A stretch of 64,000 bases of DNA from an uncultured Arachnia sp. (GTDB taxonomy: Bacteria > Actinomycetota > Actinomycetes > Propionibacteriales > Propionibacteriaceae): positions 62,001 through 126,000 of the forward strand of contig CANLSH010000004.1 of assembly GCA_947493705.1 (NCBI GenBank), written 5' to 3'. Of this stretch, positions 1 to 9,980 are shown piece after piece; within the stretch, counting starts at the first letter, position 1, and each line of letters opens with the position of its first letter. Made by a program: the position numbers and the translations under genes. Under the pieces are notes generated by a model. That model ran no database searches. It worked only from the letters and a program-made list of their open reading frames with translations, and was not told the origin of the DNA.

Positions 1-352
1 TGGCCGTTAGCGGTTCGGCCAGGATCTGCTCGATGGTCATGGACGGGTTGAGCGAGGAGTACGGGTCCTGGAACACCACCTGAATGTCTCGTGCCCGCTT
101 GCGGCGCTCACGCCGGGACAGGTGCGAGATGTCATTGCCAGCGAAGGTGATCGTTCCGCCGCTGACCGGTGCCAGACCCAACACGGCCCGCCCCAGAGTT
201 GTCTTGCCCGACCCGGACTCCCCCACCAGGCCGACGGTTTCGCCCGGGAGGATCTCCAAGGAGACGGACTTCAGCGCATGGAACGGGGAGCGTCCACCCC
301 CTCCGGGATAGATGACGTCGAGGTCGTTGATCGTGAGAAGTGGTTCGGTCAT
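1..352 (-). CDS. Peptide/nickel ABC transporter ATP-binding subunit (DppF/OppF type), 3'-truncated by window edge
   Basis: This is the second ATPase of a peptide/nickel-type importer and would energise uptake from the cytoplasmic face. Only the N-terminal part, about 117 residues, lies in the window; the gene runs off the left edge. Reading from the ATG at 352 it starts MTEPLLTINDLDVIYPGG, has a clear Walker A (GESGSGKTTLGRAVLGL) and a Q-loop region (VFQDPYSSLNP) typical of OppF/DppF. The ATG overlaps the stop of the upstream permease-ATPase fusion in an ATGA, so translation is probably coupled. It is the last visible gene of the minus-strand operon that begins with the binding protein at 4646. 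Substrate is inferred from family only. Confidence 0.9.
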   Translation of the reverse strand, partial: MTEPLLTINDLDVIYPGGGGRSPFHALKSVSLEILPGETVGLVGESGSGKTTLGRAVLGLAPVSGGTITFAGNDISHLSRRERRKRARDIQVVFQDPYSSLNPSMTIEQILAEPLTA

Positions 353-2142
353 GCCCTGTCTCCTTGCATGAGTGGCGGCCGGACTTCCCCGTCCTCGTCG
401 AGCATGGCGTCGAGAAGGGACTGGGTGTAGCTGTGCTGCGGATCGTGAAAGATGCGGCGGACCGGACCGGACTCAACGATTCGCCCCTCCTTCATGACCG
501 ACACCCTGTCGCACAGATCCGCGACAACGCCAAAGTTGTGAGTGACGAGTAGCACGCCCATGTTGAACTCACCCTGCAGATCGCGGATGAGGTCGAGCAC
601 CTCCGCCTGGATGGTCACATCGAGCGCGGTGGTCGGTTCGTCGGCGATGAGTAGATCCGGCTCCGAGGAGACCGCTCCCGCGATGAGGACGCGTTGCGCC
701 ATACCGCCCGAAATCTGGTGAGGATAGGCATTGAAGGTACGCTCGGGATCGGGGATCCCGACCCGGGCAAGCAGGTCGAGCGCCCGCTTCCGCGCTGCGG
801 CCTTGTCCAACCCGAGCGTCTTACGCAGCGGCTCGGTGAGTTGGCTGCCGATGGTGAACATGGGGTCCAAGTTGCTCATCGGCTCCTGCGGGATGTAGGC
901 GATCTTGTTGCCCCGGGTGGCGGCGTGCGCCCGGCTGCTCCCGCAGATCAGATCCACGCCCTCGAACACAATCGATCCTGCCAAGGGTCTGCCACCGGCG
1001 GGGAGCAGACCCAGCACGGCGAACGAGGTCTGGGTCTTGCCGGATCCCGATTCCCCGATGAGTCCGTGGACTTCCCCGCGGCGGATGGTCAGATCCACGC
1101 CGTGCACCACCTCCGTGACGCCTCCGCCCGGCTGGTCGTAACCGACGTGCAGACCGGTGACCTCAAGGAGGACCTCGCCGGTGCGCTCAACCGCGAATGC
1201 GTCGTCGCCGTGGGTGATGGCCGGGTCACCCACCGGGGTCTGGATGGTGTGGGCACCTCGCTGACGCTTGCTGCTTCGAGACACGGTGCGTTCGAGCTCG
1301 TCGCGGAGCACGTTGGCCAGCAGCGTGAGGGCGATGGTGGTGAGTCCGATGGCCAGCGAGGGCCACAGCATGTTGATTGGCTGGCGATACATCGCGTCGA
1401 AGCCGTCTTTGAGCATCGACCCCCACGTGGGGGTCCGCGCATCGCCGATGCCCAGAAACTCCAGCCCGGACTGGATGGCGATGGCGATGCCCAGCACCAT
1501 CGCGGACTGGATGATGATGGGCGCGCGGACGACCCCGAGGATATGTCGGCTGATGATCCGGGAATCAGAGAGACCGGCGACGCGTGCCGCGTCGATGTAG
1601 AGCTCTTCGCGGACGGAACTAACAGACGCGTACACCAGGCGGTAGAAGGATGGGCTCATCAGGATGCCGAAGATCACCATGGCCCACCACACTGATGGGC
1701 CCACGACGGCACGCGCTGCCAGCAGGACGATGATGCCGGGGACTGCCATGGTCGACGAGGTGAACCAGTTGAACGCGGTGTCCAGCCAACCTTTGTAGTA
1801 ACCAGCCAACAGTCCGGACACTACACCGATAAGAAACGCCACGACCAGCGCCACCAGGGCGGCACCCACCGACACCTGGGTGGAGACCAGAAGTCGGGAG
1901 AAGATGTCGCGGCCTGCGGCGTCCGTGCCCAGAAGTGCGTCGGGGCCAGGGTCAGCGAGGATGGCATAGGCGTCGGCGAGATTGGGGTCATTGGGCGCGA
2001 TGACTGAGCCGAAGACCGCAACCAGCCCCACCAAGGCGAGAAACGCCAGGGCGACCAACCCTAACCGGTTGCGCAACAAGCGATGGAGGAGGCCGGTGGA
2101 TTGCCGGGCCATGGGCACCTCCGAGACGGTGTCGTCGGTCAT
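349..2142 (-). CDS. ABC transporter permease-ATPase fusion (DppC-DppD)
   Basis: A 597-residue fusion of two importer subunits that are separate proteins in most bacteria. Residues about 1-300 form a DppC-type inner-membrane permease: an N-terminal membrane anchor (LVALAFLALVGLVAVFGSVI), a LLGTDAAGRDIFSRL motif typical of DppC, several further membrane segments and the EAA loop region (DAARVAGLSDSRIISRHI). A charged linker of about 35 residues leads to a DppD-type ATPase from about residue 325, with Walker A GLIGESGSGKTQTSF, Q-loop AYIPQEPMSNLDP, signature SGGMAQRVLIAG and Walker B LLIADEPTTALDV. Start and stop overlap the neighbouring genes by ATGA. The fusion fixes a 1:1 permease:ATPase ratio. 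Such fusions are known in actinobacteria. Confidence 0.93.
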   Translation of the reverse strand: MTDDTVSEVPMARQSTGLLHRLLRNRLGLVALAFLALVGLVAVFGSVIAPNDPNLADAYAILADPGPDALLGTDAAGRDIFSRLLVSTQVSVGAALVALVVAFLIGVVSGLLAGYYKGWLDTAFNWFTSSTMAVPGIIVLLAARAVVGPSVWWAMVIFGILMSPSFYRLVYASVSSVREELYIDAARVAGLSDSRIISRHILGVVRAPIIIQSAMVLGIAIAIQSGLEFLGIGDARTPTWGSMLKDGFDAMYRQPINMLWPSLAIGLTTIALTLLANVLRDELERTVSRSSKRQRGAHTIQTPVGDPAITHGDDAFAVERTGEVLLEVTGLHVGYDQPGGGVTEVVHGVDLTIRRGEVHGLIGESGSGKTQTSFAVLGLLPAGGRPLAGSIVFEGVDLICGSSRAHAATRGNKIAYIPQEPMSNLDPMFTIGSQLTEPLRKTLGLDKAAARKRALDLLARVGIPDPERTFNAYPHQISGGMAQRVLIAGAVSSEPDLLIADEPTTALDVTIQAEVLDLIRDLQGEFNMGVLLVTHNFGVVADLCDRVSVMKEGRIVESGPVRRIFHDPQHSYTQSLLDAMLDEDGEVRPPLMQGDRA

Positions 2143-3080
2143 GCGAGCCTTACTTTCGGGTTGAGGAGCCCCTGGACGATGTCGATGATGAGGTTGACGG
2201 CGATGACGATGATCCCCGTCGCCACCACGAGCCCCATGACGATGGGGATGTCACCCTGAGTGGTCGCACCCACGGACAGTTGCCCGAGCCCGGGCATCTG
2301 GAACACCTGTTCGACGATCACGGCGCCGCCTAACATGCCGATGAACTGGACATTGAGAACCGCCAGCGCGGGCCCCGTGGCGTTTCGCAGCACGTGTTTG
2401 AACACCACACTGCCGGTCCCGAGCCCACGGGAACGCAATGTGCGGACGTAGTCCCGCTGGAGAGCGTCCACGACGGAGCCGCGGATTTGCTGCGTGACGG
2501 CCGACGTTCCGCCGATCGCCAACGCAGCAATTGGTAGGGTGACAGCTCGGAGCCAGCCGGCCGGGTCCGACGTGAAGGTGGTGTAGCCCGTGGCGTTGAA
2601 CCACCCCAGTTGAATAGCGAAGACCAGCACGAGACCGACGGCGATGAGGAACCCGGGCACCGCCATGCCCAGCACGGTGAGGAACTGGATGATGCGGTCG
2701 ACCCAACCGCCTGCTAGGGCCGCCCAGACCCCCAACAGCACGGCAAGGACCGCAGAGATGATTGTCGCACCGATGACCAACGACAGCGTCACCATGAGAC
2801 GGTTGGTCACTCCATCGATCACCAGTTGCCCGGAGAACCAGGACCGGCCGAGGTCGCCTGTGAGGGCATTGCCGAGCCAGGACGCATACTGCTCCCACAA
2901 AGGACGATCGAGCCCCAGCTCGGCTGCCTTGGCCGCCACCTGTTCCTGGGTGGCGGTCTGCCCGAGGATGCGGCGTGCGATGTCGCCGCCGCCGATGTAC
3001 AGCAGGAGGAAGGCCAGAGTGGTGATCGCAAAGACCAGTACCACACCCGCCGCCACCCTGCGCCCGATGAAGCGCACCAT
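2139..3080 (-). CDS. Peptide/nickel ABC transporter permease (DppB type)
   Basis: A 313-residue inner-membrane permease that pairs with the DppC half of the downstream fusion to form the channel. It starts MVRFIGRRVAAGVVLVFAIT, the usual DppB N-terminal membrane helix, carries the conserved segment GLDRPLWEQYASWLGNALTGDLG, and has further membrane spans plus the EAA loop (DYVRTLRSRGLGTGSVVFKH). Length is standard for the family. A GGAGG-like ribosome site lies just upstream of the ATG. Its stop overlaps the ATG of the fusion gene (ATGA). It lies 12 bp downstream of the binding-protein gene, which supports one operon. Confidence 0.93.
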   Translation of the reverse strand: MVRFIGRRVAAGVVLVFAITTLAFLLLYIGGGDIARRILGQTATQEQVAAKAAELGLDRPLWEQYASWLGNALTGDLGRSWFSGQLVIDGVTNRLMVTLSLVIGATIISAVLAVLLGVWAALAGGWVDRIIQFLTVLGMAVPGFLIAVGLVLVFAIQLGWFNATGYTTFTSDPAGWLRAVTLPIAALAIGGTSAVTQQIRGSVVDALQRDYVRTLRSRGLGTGSVVFKHVLRNATGPALAVLNVQFIGMLGGAVIVEQVFQMPGLGQLSVGATTQGDIPIVMGLVVATGIIVIAVNLIIDIVQGLLNPKVRLA

Positions 3081-3092
3081 GATTGCCTCCGC

Positions 3093-4646
3093 TCAGGCCG
3101 GGACGATGTCGTAGATATTGGGCAATGTGTTGGTGGGCAGCATCGTCACCTGGGTCTCGGGGTCGGTGGCGACCACGCCCTCGATCCGGTAGAACGGCGC
3201 AAACCAGGCCTGCTCCACGATGTAGGTGTTCAGTTCCTTGATGATTTCGTCGCGGCGGGCGTCGTCGGCGGTCCGGTACTCCTCGAGCCACGCGGTGACT
3301 TGCTCATCGGCGAAGCCGAAGGGGTTGAACACCGCGTCGGGGGCGATCATGAACTGGGTGAGCTGCCAGTCCGGGTTCTGCTCCAATGCCATGAACGCGG
3401 CAGCCCACTTGGGAGCCAGCAGGTCGGCGATGAAGTTGTTGCCCGGATCGACATAGGTCACGGTGATACCGATCTCAGCAAGAGCCTGCGCCACCAGCGT
3501 ATAGACGGTGCTGCCGAGCACTGGCGAACTGGGCATCTCCATACTGAACCCATCTGCCAGCCCCGCCTCTGCCATGAGCGACTTGGCCTTGTCCACGTCG
3601 TACGGGAAGCGCTCGTCGAGTGCCTCGTCGTAAGCCGCCGATGTGGTCGGGAACACTTGGGCCGTGACGGTGCCGTATCCCAGGGCGACGGCTTCCAGAA
3701 GGGCGGGGCGATCCATGGCGTGGTTGATGGCTTGACGCACGCGCACGTCAGCCAACTCCGGGACCGTCTCGCCAGCCCTGTCGAGCAATAGCAAACCCTG
3801 GAAGTCGAGCTCATTGGTGTTGAGGGTCCAGCCCGCGGACTTGGCCTCGTCGAACGTGTCGGCGGAGGAGAGCTTGGCGTAGTTGATCTCGCCAGCCCTG
3901 ATGGCGTTGAGCGTGGCGGTGGGCTCCTGGAAGACGCGCATCACGATCGTGTCGTAGTTCTGAGCATCTGGGTTCCAGTAGCCCTCACGCTTGACGAAGG
4001 TGTAGGAGGTGTCGGTGACCGTGTTCCCGACATCCAATGTGTAGGGGCCGGACCCGACGGGGTTGGTGGGCAGGTCCGGATTATCCACCGCGGCTGGGCT
4101 CATGACCAGACCTGCGGTGCGCGTCAAGTAATTGAGGAAAGCGGGGTCCGGTGCGGTGAACGTCACCACCACCGTCGTGGGATTGGACTCCTCAATGGTG
4201 TTGACGTTGCGCATGTAGCCGACGTCAGGGCCCGTGCCTTCCTTGAAGTGATTCATGCTGAAGACCACCGCAGCCGCATCCAGCTTCTCACCGTCGGAGA
4301 AGGTCACGTCGTCGCGGATGGTCAGGGTCAAGGTGGTCTGCGGCTCGTCGTAACTCCAGTCGGTGGCCAACCAGGGCTCGATGGTGCCCTCCGTGGTGGC
4401 CAACAAGAGCGTGTCGTAGACGGCTTGATAGTACGGCAGACGGTTGCCCCATTCGGCGCCTGCCGGGTCGAACGTCGTCGGCGCGGTGATGAGTCCCATG
4501 ACCAGTTTCCCACCACCTCCTTGGCCGTCGCCGTTGCCGTTCTCAGTCGCGGTATCGCCTTTGTCATCGTCCGCACAGCCGGACAGGCCGAGAGCCCCTG
4601 CGCTGAGGGATGCAGCGGTCAACTTGAGAAAAGTCCTACGGATCAT
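3093..4646 (-). CDS. Extracellular solute-binding protein family 5 (lipoprotein)
   Basis: A 517-residue ligand-binding lipoprotein that delivers substrate to the permeases. The N-terminus MIRRTFLKLTAASLSAGALG has a twin-arginine-like RR and a lipobox (LSGC), then an acidic Gly/Asn-rich linker. The body has family-5 hallmarks, for example FDPAGAEWGN, WLATDWSYDEPQTTLTLTIR, FSDGEKLDAAAVVFSMNHF and VRQAINHAMDRPALLEAV. It is first in the minus-strand operon 4646 to 1. Family 5 proteins bind peptides, nickel, oligosaccharides or siderophores; nothing here settles which. The divergent TetR gene at 4786 shares the 139-bp intergenic region and is the likely regulator (inference). Confidence 0.92.
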   Translation of the reverse strand: MIRRTFLKLTAASLSAGALGLSGCADDDKGDTATENGNGDGQGGGGKLVMGLITAPTTFDPAGAEWGNRLPYYQAVYDTLLLATTEGTIEPWLATDWSYDEPQTTLTLTIRDDVTFSDGEKLDAAAVVFSMNHFKEGTGPDVGYMRNVNTIEESNPTTVVVTFTAPDPAFLNYLTRTAGLVMSPAAVDNPDLPTNPVGSGPYTLDVGNTVTDTSYTFVKREGYWNPDAQNYDTIVMRVFQEPTATLNAIRAGEINYAKLSSADTFDEAKSAGWTLNTNELDFQGLLLLDRAGETVPELADVRVRQAINHAMDRPALLEAVALGYGTVTAQVFPTTSAAYDEALDERFPYDVDKAKSLMAEAGLADGFSMEMPSSPVLGSTVYTLVAQALAEIGITVTYVDPGNNFIADLLAPKWAAAFMALEQNPDWQLTQFMIAPDAVFNPFGFADEQVTAWLEEYRTADDARRDEIIKELNTYIVEQAWFAPFYRIEGVVATDPETQVTMLPTNTLPNIYDIVPA

Positions 4647-4785
4647 CGGATGAGTCCCCTCTGATGGTCTGACGCGCTACCTTGCGACGTCACTCGTGAA
4701 CGCTAACACGAAAACCGACCACGCGCTAGGTTTACACCAAGGAAATCTCTGACAGAATTGACGGCAAGTTGATAAGGAGGTTCAC

Positions 4786-5499
4786 ATGCCAGTCCGACCC
4801 ATCGTGGCGGCCGACGGCGACACAGGGCCGCGAGGCAACTACCGCAAGACGACACGTACCCGCGCCCGCATCCTCGACGCCGCGCTGGACGTGTTTGGTG
4901 TTTCCGGCTTTGAGGGGGGCTCGCTCCGCGAGGTCGCTGAGAGGGCTGGCATAAGCCAGGCTGGATTGCTGCACCATTACCCCAGCAAGATTGCCTTGCT
5001 GTCAGCGGTAGTGACACGGCGCGACGACACAGTCAGGTCGCAGATCGTGGGACGTCAATCGGGCGTGGAGCGCCTGGCCACCTTCGTGGACTACGCACGA
5101 CACAGTGCCTCGCAAGTTGGCGAGATCGAGTTGTTTGCCGTTCTTTCCGCCGAAGCCACACGCCCTGAACATCCCGCCCACGACTACATGCGCCGCCGCT
5201 ACCAATGGGTCACACAGAACATTTCCGCCGCCTTCGAGGACGCACGAGCCGACGGACACCTCCGCGACGGCGTGGATCCGGCCCTGGTCACGAGCCAGTT
5301 GATCGCCCTGTGGGACGGCCTTCAAGTGCAGTGGCTACTCAAGGTGAACGATATCGACGTGGCCGAGCGGCTGGAGCACTTCTTGAACCTGCACCTCACG
5401 GCACCGTTGCGAACGCTCGTCCGCACGCGCACACAGGGGACTGGGGGCCATCCCGCCCAAGGTCACGCCTTGCCGGCGGCTGCGGGTGATCGCTCGTGA
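4786..5499 (+). CDS. TetR/AcrR family regulator
   Basis: A 237-residue one-component regulator. The N-terminal HTH is clear (ARILDAALDVFGVSGFEGGS, then REVAERAGISQAGLLHHYPS); the C-terminal half resembles the TetR_C_6 ligand-binding fold (the ALVTSQLIALWDGLQVQWLL region). The start ATG is set by a strong AAGGAGG at 4774-4780. It is divergent from the peptide/nickel importer and very probably controls it. Its last 37 bp overlap, tail to tail, the 3' end of the XRE gene on the opposite strand. It is similar in architecture to the TetR at 29903. Confidence 0.9.
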   Translation: MPVRPIVAADGDTGPRGNYRKTTRTRARILDAALDVFGVSGFEGGSLREVAERAGISQAGLLHHYPSKIALLSAVVTRRDDTVRSQIVGRQSGVERLATFVDYARHSASQVGEIELFAVLSAEATRPEHPAHDYMRRRYQWVTQNISAAFEDARADGHLRDGVDPALVTSQLIALWDGLQVQWLLKVNDIDVAERLEHFLNLHLTAPLRTLVRTRTQGTGGHPAQGHALPAAAGDRS

Positions 5500-6386
5500 C
5501 CGGATGTTTCGATCAGCGTGGTGGCCGCCCAGGTGGCGAGGACTTTGAGGCCGTCGGCGGACGGTGATCCCGGACCGGCGGTGTAGACGTTGAGTTGCAG
5601 GCCGGGATCGGCGGGCAGGACAAGGGCCTCGAAATCCAACTCCAGGGCGCCCACCTCCGGGTGGTGGAAGGTTTTGGTGCCGCTGCGGTGGTAGCGGACG
5701 TCGTGGCGGGCCCATAGCTGGCGGAATTCGTCGCTGCGTGTCGACAGCTCCCCCACCAGATCACTCAGAGCTTTGTCGTAGGGGTTCTTCCCGGCTTCAG
5801 CGCGCAGGATTGCGACGGCGTCGTGGGATATGCGTGAGGTCTTGCCGCCCCAGAACGTGAGTGCGGCCTGCGGGTCGAGGAACTGGAATCGGGCGGTGTT
5901 GACCGGCTGGTTGGGGGCTCGCTCCGGCGAGTCGAACATTGGCGCGTACAAGGCACGTCCCAGCAGGTTGGCGCCGAGGATGTCGAGGCGTGCGTTGCGC
6001 ACCACCGCGGGGGCGCCCACCATGGCGTCGAGGATGCGCTGGACGGCGGGGCGCAGCATCGGGGGCCGTGAACGTTGGGCCCGTGACCGGGCGGCGCTGG
6101 TGGCGTTCACGGCCCGCGCCAGGTCAAAGAGATGCCCGCGTTCGGCCTCGTCGAGCTGCAACGCCTCCGCCAAAGCCTCCAGGATCTCGTTGGAGACACC
6201 CCGCAGGTTCCCGCGCTCCATCCGGATGTAGTAGTCGACGCTCACGCCGGCGAGCATCGCCACCTCTTCTCGCCGCAGCCCTGGCACGCGCCGGTGAGCA
6301 CCGTAGGCAGGCAGCCCCGCCCGCTGCGGGGTGATCCGCGCCCGACGGGTCGCGAGGAACTCCCGGGTTTCGGTCTTCAGGTCCAT
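5463..6386 (-). CDS. XRE-family regulator with MmyB-like ligand-binding domain
   Basis: A 307-residue regulator. Residues about 10-75 form an XRE HTH (RRVPGLRREEVAMLAGVSVD, then YYIRMERGNL), followed by a MmyB-like domain (about 110-300) with the family pattern APAVVRNARLDILGANLLGR, the RFQFLDPQA segment and the C-terminal LQLNVYTAGPGSPSADGLKV. These regulators often sit beside oxidoreductase genes and are thought to sense small molecules. Here the neighbour, read divergently, is an aldo/keto reductase at 6711. Three GGTACC palindromes lie in the 325-bp divergent gap. It overlaps the TetR gene tail to tail at 5463-5499. Confidence 0.9.
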   Translation of the reverse strand: MDLKTETREFLATRRARITPQRAGLPAYGAHRRVPGLRREEVAMLAGVSVDYYIRMERGNLRGVSNEILEALAEALQLDEAERGHLFDLARAVNATSAARSRAQRSRPPMLRPAVQRILDAMVGAPAVVRNARLDILGANLLGRALYAPMFDSPERAPNQPVNTARFQFLDPQAALTFWGGKTSRISHDAVAILRAEAGKNPYDKALSDLVGELSTRSDEFRQLWARHDVRYHRSGTKTFHHPEVGALELDFEALVLPADPGLQLNVYTAGPGSPSADGLKVLATWAATTLIETSGHERSPAAAGKA

Positions 6387-6710
6387 GCACCAACGCTACG
6401 ACGCGGAACTTCCATACGGGAGGTACTGGCGAAACCGCACAGCTTCGCGGTTCGCGCCGCCCACCCCTTCAAAGCATCGTTATGGCGAATCGGGGTGGTG
6501 CTGCCAAGACGGTACCAAAGCCGCTCACCCTCCTAGGGGATCCGGTCGAGTTGACAGTTCAGCGAAGGACTGGCGCGACTGCTGAGCACAACTTCCGCCA
6601 GGTCAGCACAGGTACCGCCGACTGCCGGGGACGGCACGGCTGCCGGGTGCCGGACAACCCGGTACCAACAGGGCCTGTTTGAGCTGGCAGTCGCGTCCTA
6701 CTGTGAAGGC
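6387..6710. promoter_or_regulatory. Divergent intergenic region with three GGTACC palindromes
   Basis: The 324 bp between the XRE gene (-) and the aldo/keto reductase (+) hold no credible gene. GGTACC occurs at 6511-6516, 6611-6616 and 6661-6666, in the contexts CGGTACCAA, AGGTACCG and CGGTACCAA. They could be operators for the MmyB-like regulator, but no experimental or comparative support is available here. A TTGACA hexamer occurs near 6550 without a convincing -10. Confidence 0.35.
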
Positions 6711-7604
6711 ATGCCCAACAATGCGATTCCCACACTGATCCTGAACAACGGCGTCACCGTTCCGACCCTCGGCTACGGGGTGTTCCAGACGCCGCCGCAG
6801 GAGACGGTCGATGCGGTGGCTACGGCACTGCGTACCGGCTACCGACACATCGACACCGCCGCTGCCTACGGCAACGAGCGAGAGGTCGGAGAAGCGATCG
6901 CCGAGTCCGGACTGAAACGCTCGGAGCTTTTCGTCGAGACCAAGGTCTGGATCAGCGATTACGGCTACGACGCGACGCTGCACGCGTTTGAGAAGAGCGC
7001 CGGCAAGCTGGGAGTCGACCAGATAGATCTGCTGATTCTGCATCAACCGCTACCCAGCCGCTTCGACCTGACGATCGACGCCTACAGGGCCCTGGAGACA
7101 CTGCTCGCCGACGAGAAGGTGCGAGCCATCGGGGTTTCCAACTTCATGCCCACCCACCTGTCCCAGCTCCGTGAAGCCACGAGCGTCACACCGGCGGTCA
7201 ACCAGATCGAGGTTCACCCGTACTTCTCCCAGCCTGACGTCCAGGCAGCCAACGCCGAGCACGACATCCTCACCCAGGCGTGGTCCCCGATCGGCGGCAT
7301 CACGTTCTACCGGGACAGTGACCGCCGAAGCACCCTAGAGGATGAGACCATCGCTCAGATCGCAGCCGCGCACGGCAAGACACCGGCGCAGGTGATGCTT
7401 CGATGGCACCTGCAGGAGGGCCGCTCGGCGATCCCGAAGTCAGTCACCCCACACCGCATCCAGGAGAACTTCGACATCACCGATTTCGACCTCAGCGACG
7501 ACGAGCTCGCGGTGATCACCGCCCTCGACACCGGAAAGCGCGGTGGCCCCGACCCCGACGACATCACGCTGGAAAACTTCGGCCGCGACATCCCAGAAGC
7601 CTGA
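6711..7604 (+). CDS. Aldo/keto reductase (AKR5-like)
   Basis: A 297-residue cytosolic NADPH-dependent carbonyl reductase of the 2,5-diketo-gluconate-reductase-like group. It shows the AKR signature and tetrad: GYRHIDTAAAYGNEREVG (Asp, Tyr), VETKVWI (Lys) and IDLLILHQPLP (His), then AIGVSNF and the C-terminal coenzyme-binding IPKSVTPHRIQENFDI. The ATG at 6711 follows GTGAAGG at a reasonable distance. It is read away from the XRE/MmyB regulator at 5463, and a second unrelated-subgroup AKR follows 124 bp later. Substrate cannot be deduced. Confidence 0.92.
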   Translation: MPNNAIPTLILNNGVTVPTLGYGVFQTPPQETVDAVATALRTGYRHIDTAAAYGNEREVGEAIAESGLKRSELFVETKVWISDYGYDATLHAFEKSAGKLGVDQIDLLILHQPLPSRFDLTIDAYRALETLLADEKVRAIGVSNFMPTHLSQLREATSVTPAVNQIEVHPYFSQPDVQAANAEHDILTQAWSPIGGITFYRDSDRRSTLEDETIAQIAAAHGKTPAQVMLRWHLQEGRSAIPKSVTPHRIQENFDITDFDLSDDELAVITALDTGKRGGPDPDDITLENFGRDIPEA

Positions 7605-7638
7605 GGATCCCCGCCCCCGGGCCTTTTCCGACGCCTGA

Positions 7639-8715
<1,077 letters not shown>

Positions 8716-8803
8716 GCTTTCCCTCCAGGTGACCATGCGGTCCGCGTGAGGGCCAGGCGGCGTCGAACCAACCCTGAGGAGACATTGGAGAGACGCCCGT
8801 GTG

Positions 8804-9916
8804 TCAGCGCAGCTCGAGTCTCCTGAGCGAGGACTGGATCGCTATCACGGCTGCCCCTCGCGCCCAGGCGTCGAATCCGGAGTCATCCACCTTCAAGGTG
8901 ACGGCGCTGGCCAGCGGGTCGCGGTGGTCGAGGATCGTGGCGCGTACGGTTTCCTCCACGAGTCCGAACAGGGCGATGCCTTCGCCTGCGAGAACGACGT
9001 CGGATTGCAGCGACAGGTTCGTGGCCAGGGCGATGAGCCGACCCAACGCCTGACCACTGGCCTCCATGACGGCGCGTGCTGCGGGATCGTGGTGTGCGAG
9101 GGTGAGCGCCTCCTGCCAGTCAACGGTGCGGCCCAATGCGGTCGACGTGGCCGAGGCAATGAACTCACCTGTCAGCATGGCCTGGGCGCATCCGATGTGG
9201 CCGTCGTGGCAGCGAGGCCCCATCGCCGCAACCGGGACGTGGGCGGCCAGCCCCAGCCCGGCATCGTGGGAGCGGACCACCGTGTTGTTGGTCACCAACG
9301 CGTACCCGATGCCAGCACCGATCGTGATGATGACGAACCCGGGCAGCCCTTTGCCCAGGCCAAACCACCGCTCCGCCTCCGCCAGAGCCACCAAGTCGTT
9401 CTCAAGGGTGACGCGGATGCCGAGGGCTTCCTCCAGCATGCCCTGGAGTGGAACGTCCCTCCACTCCAGAAACGGTGCGCGCTCGATGACTCCACGTGAT
9501 ACCGACCCGCCCAGACTCACTCCCAGTCCGGCGATGCGAGGCACTTCTAGATCGGCGACGGCGTCGGCAATCGCCGACACCACAGCGGTTGGAGAGTGAT
9601 CAGGCAACACCACGCCGTGTTTGCGGAGAGGGTTGGCGCGCACGTCGGTCGCCACGCTGTGCACCATGTCGCCGGTGATTTTGGCGCCGGCGTAGATGGG
9701 CAGGCCGCGGCTAATGTCCAGCGGTTTGCTGGGCCGTCCCACCAGACCGTCTGGGGCTTCGGCCGCCTCCACGAACAGACCACGGGCCAGGAATGGCTTG
9801 GCGAGACGCGTCAGGCTTCCCGCGGACAGCCCCAACCGACTGGCCAAGGATTGGCGGGTGATGGGGCCATGAAGGAGCACGGCTTCGGCCAGGGCGGCCT
9901 CACTGTCGGTCAGCAT
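8804..9916 (-). CDS. ROK-family transcriptional regulator
   Basis: A 370-residue ROK repressor. It has an N-terminal winged HTH (ITRQSLASRLGLSAGSLTRL) and a sugar-kinase-like ROK body: GVSLGGSVSRGVIERAPFL, ENDLVALAEAERWFGLGKGL, the glycine-rich IITIGAGIGYALV and a zinc-site region around GPRCHDGHIGCAQAML. It is divergent, by only 63 bp, from the alpha-galactosidase and importer operon (9980-15291), so it is the obvious controller of that operon and probably of itself (inference from context and family). Confidence 0.92.
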   Translation of the reverse strand: MLTDSEAALAEAVLLHGPITRQSLASRLGLSAGSLTRLAKPFLARGLFVEAAEAPDGLVGRPSKPLDISRGLPIYAGAKITGDMVHSVATDVRANPLRKHGVVLPDHSPTAVVSAIADAVADLEVPRIAGLGVSLGGSVSRGVIERAPFLEWRDVPLQGMLEEALGIRVTLENDLVALAEAERWFGLGKGLPGFVIITIGAGIGYALVTNNTVVRSHDAGLGLAAHVPVAAMGPRCHDGHIGCAQAMLTGEFIASATSTALGRTVDWQEALTLAHHDPAARAVMEASGQALGRLIALATNLSLQSDVVLAGEGIALFGLVEETVRATILDHRDPLASAVTLKVDDSGFDAWARGAAVIAIQSSLRRLELR

Positions 9917-9944
9917 GGCGTCCTTTCCAGGTCATCAAGAACCC

Positions 9945-9980
9945 TTGCCATCGTATTTTTTTCGTGATAAAACTATTCTA
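9945..9980 (+). promoter_or_regulatory. Promoter of the alpha-galactosidase operon, apparently leaderless
   Basis: TTGCCA at 9945-9950 and TAAAAC at 9968-9973 are separated by exactly 17 bp. The expected transcription start, about 7 nt after the -10, falls on or next to the A of the ATG at 9980. No Shine-Dalgarno sequence precedes this ATG. Both facts suit a leaderless mRNA, which is common in actinobacteria. The T-run inside the spacer may be part of the ROK operator. Confidence 0.55.

Noticed and set aside
694..1695. 333-codon plus-strand frame opposite the permease-ATPase fusion
   Set aside because: Third-position GC pattern follows the minus-strand gene; the protein reads as low-complexity Gly/Arg/His/Asp shadow.
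4647..4785. Operator for the TetR regulator in the importer/TetR divergent gap
   Set aside because: I saw no inverted repeat long or symmetric enough to name, although regulation from this gap is likely.
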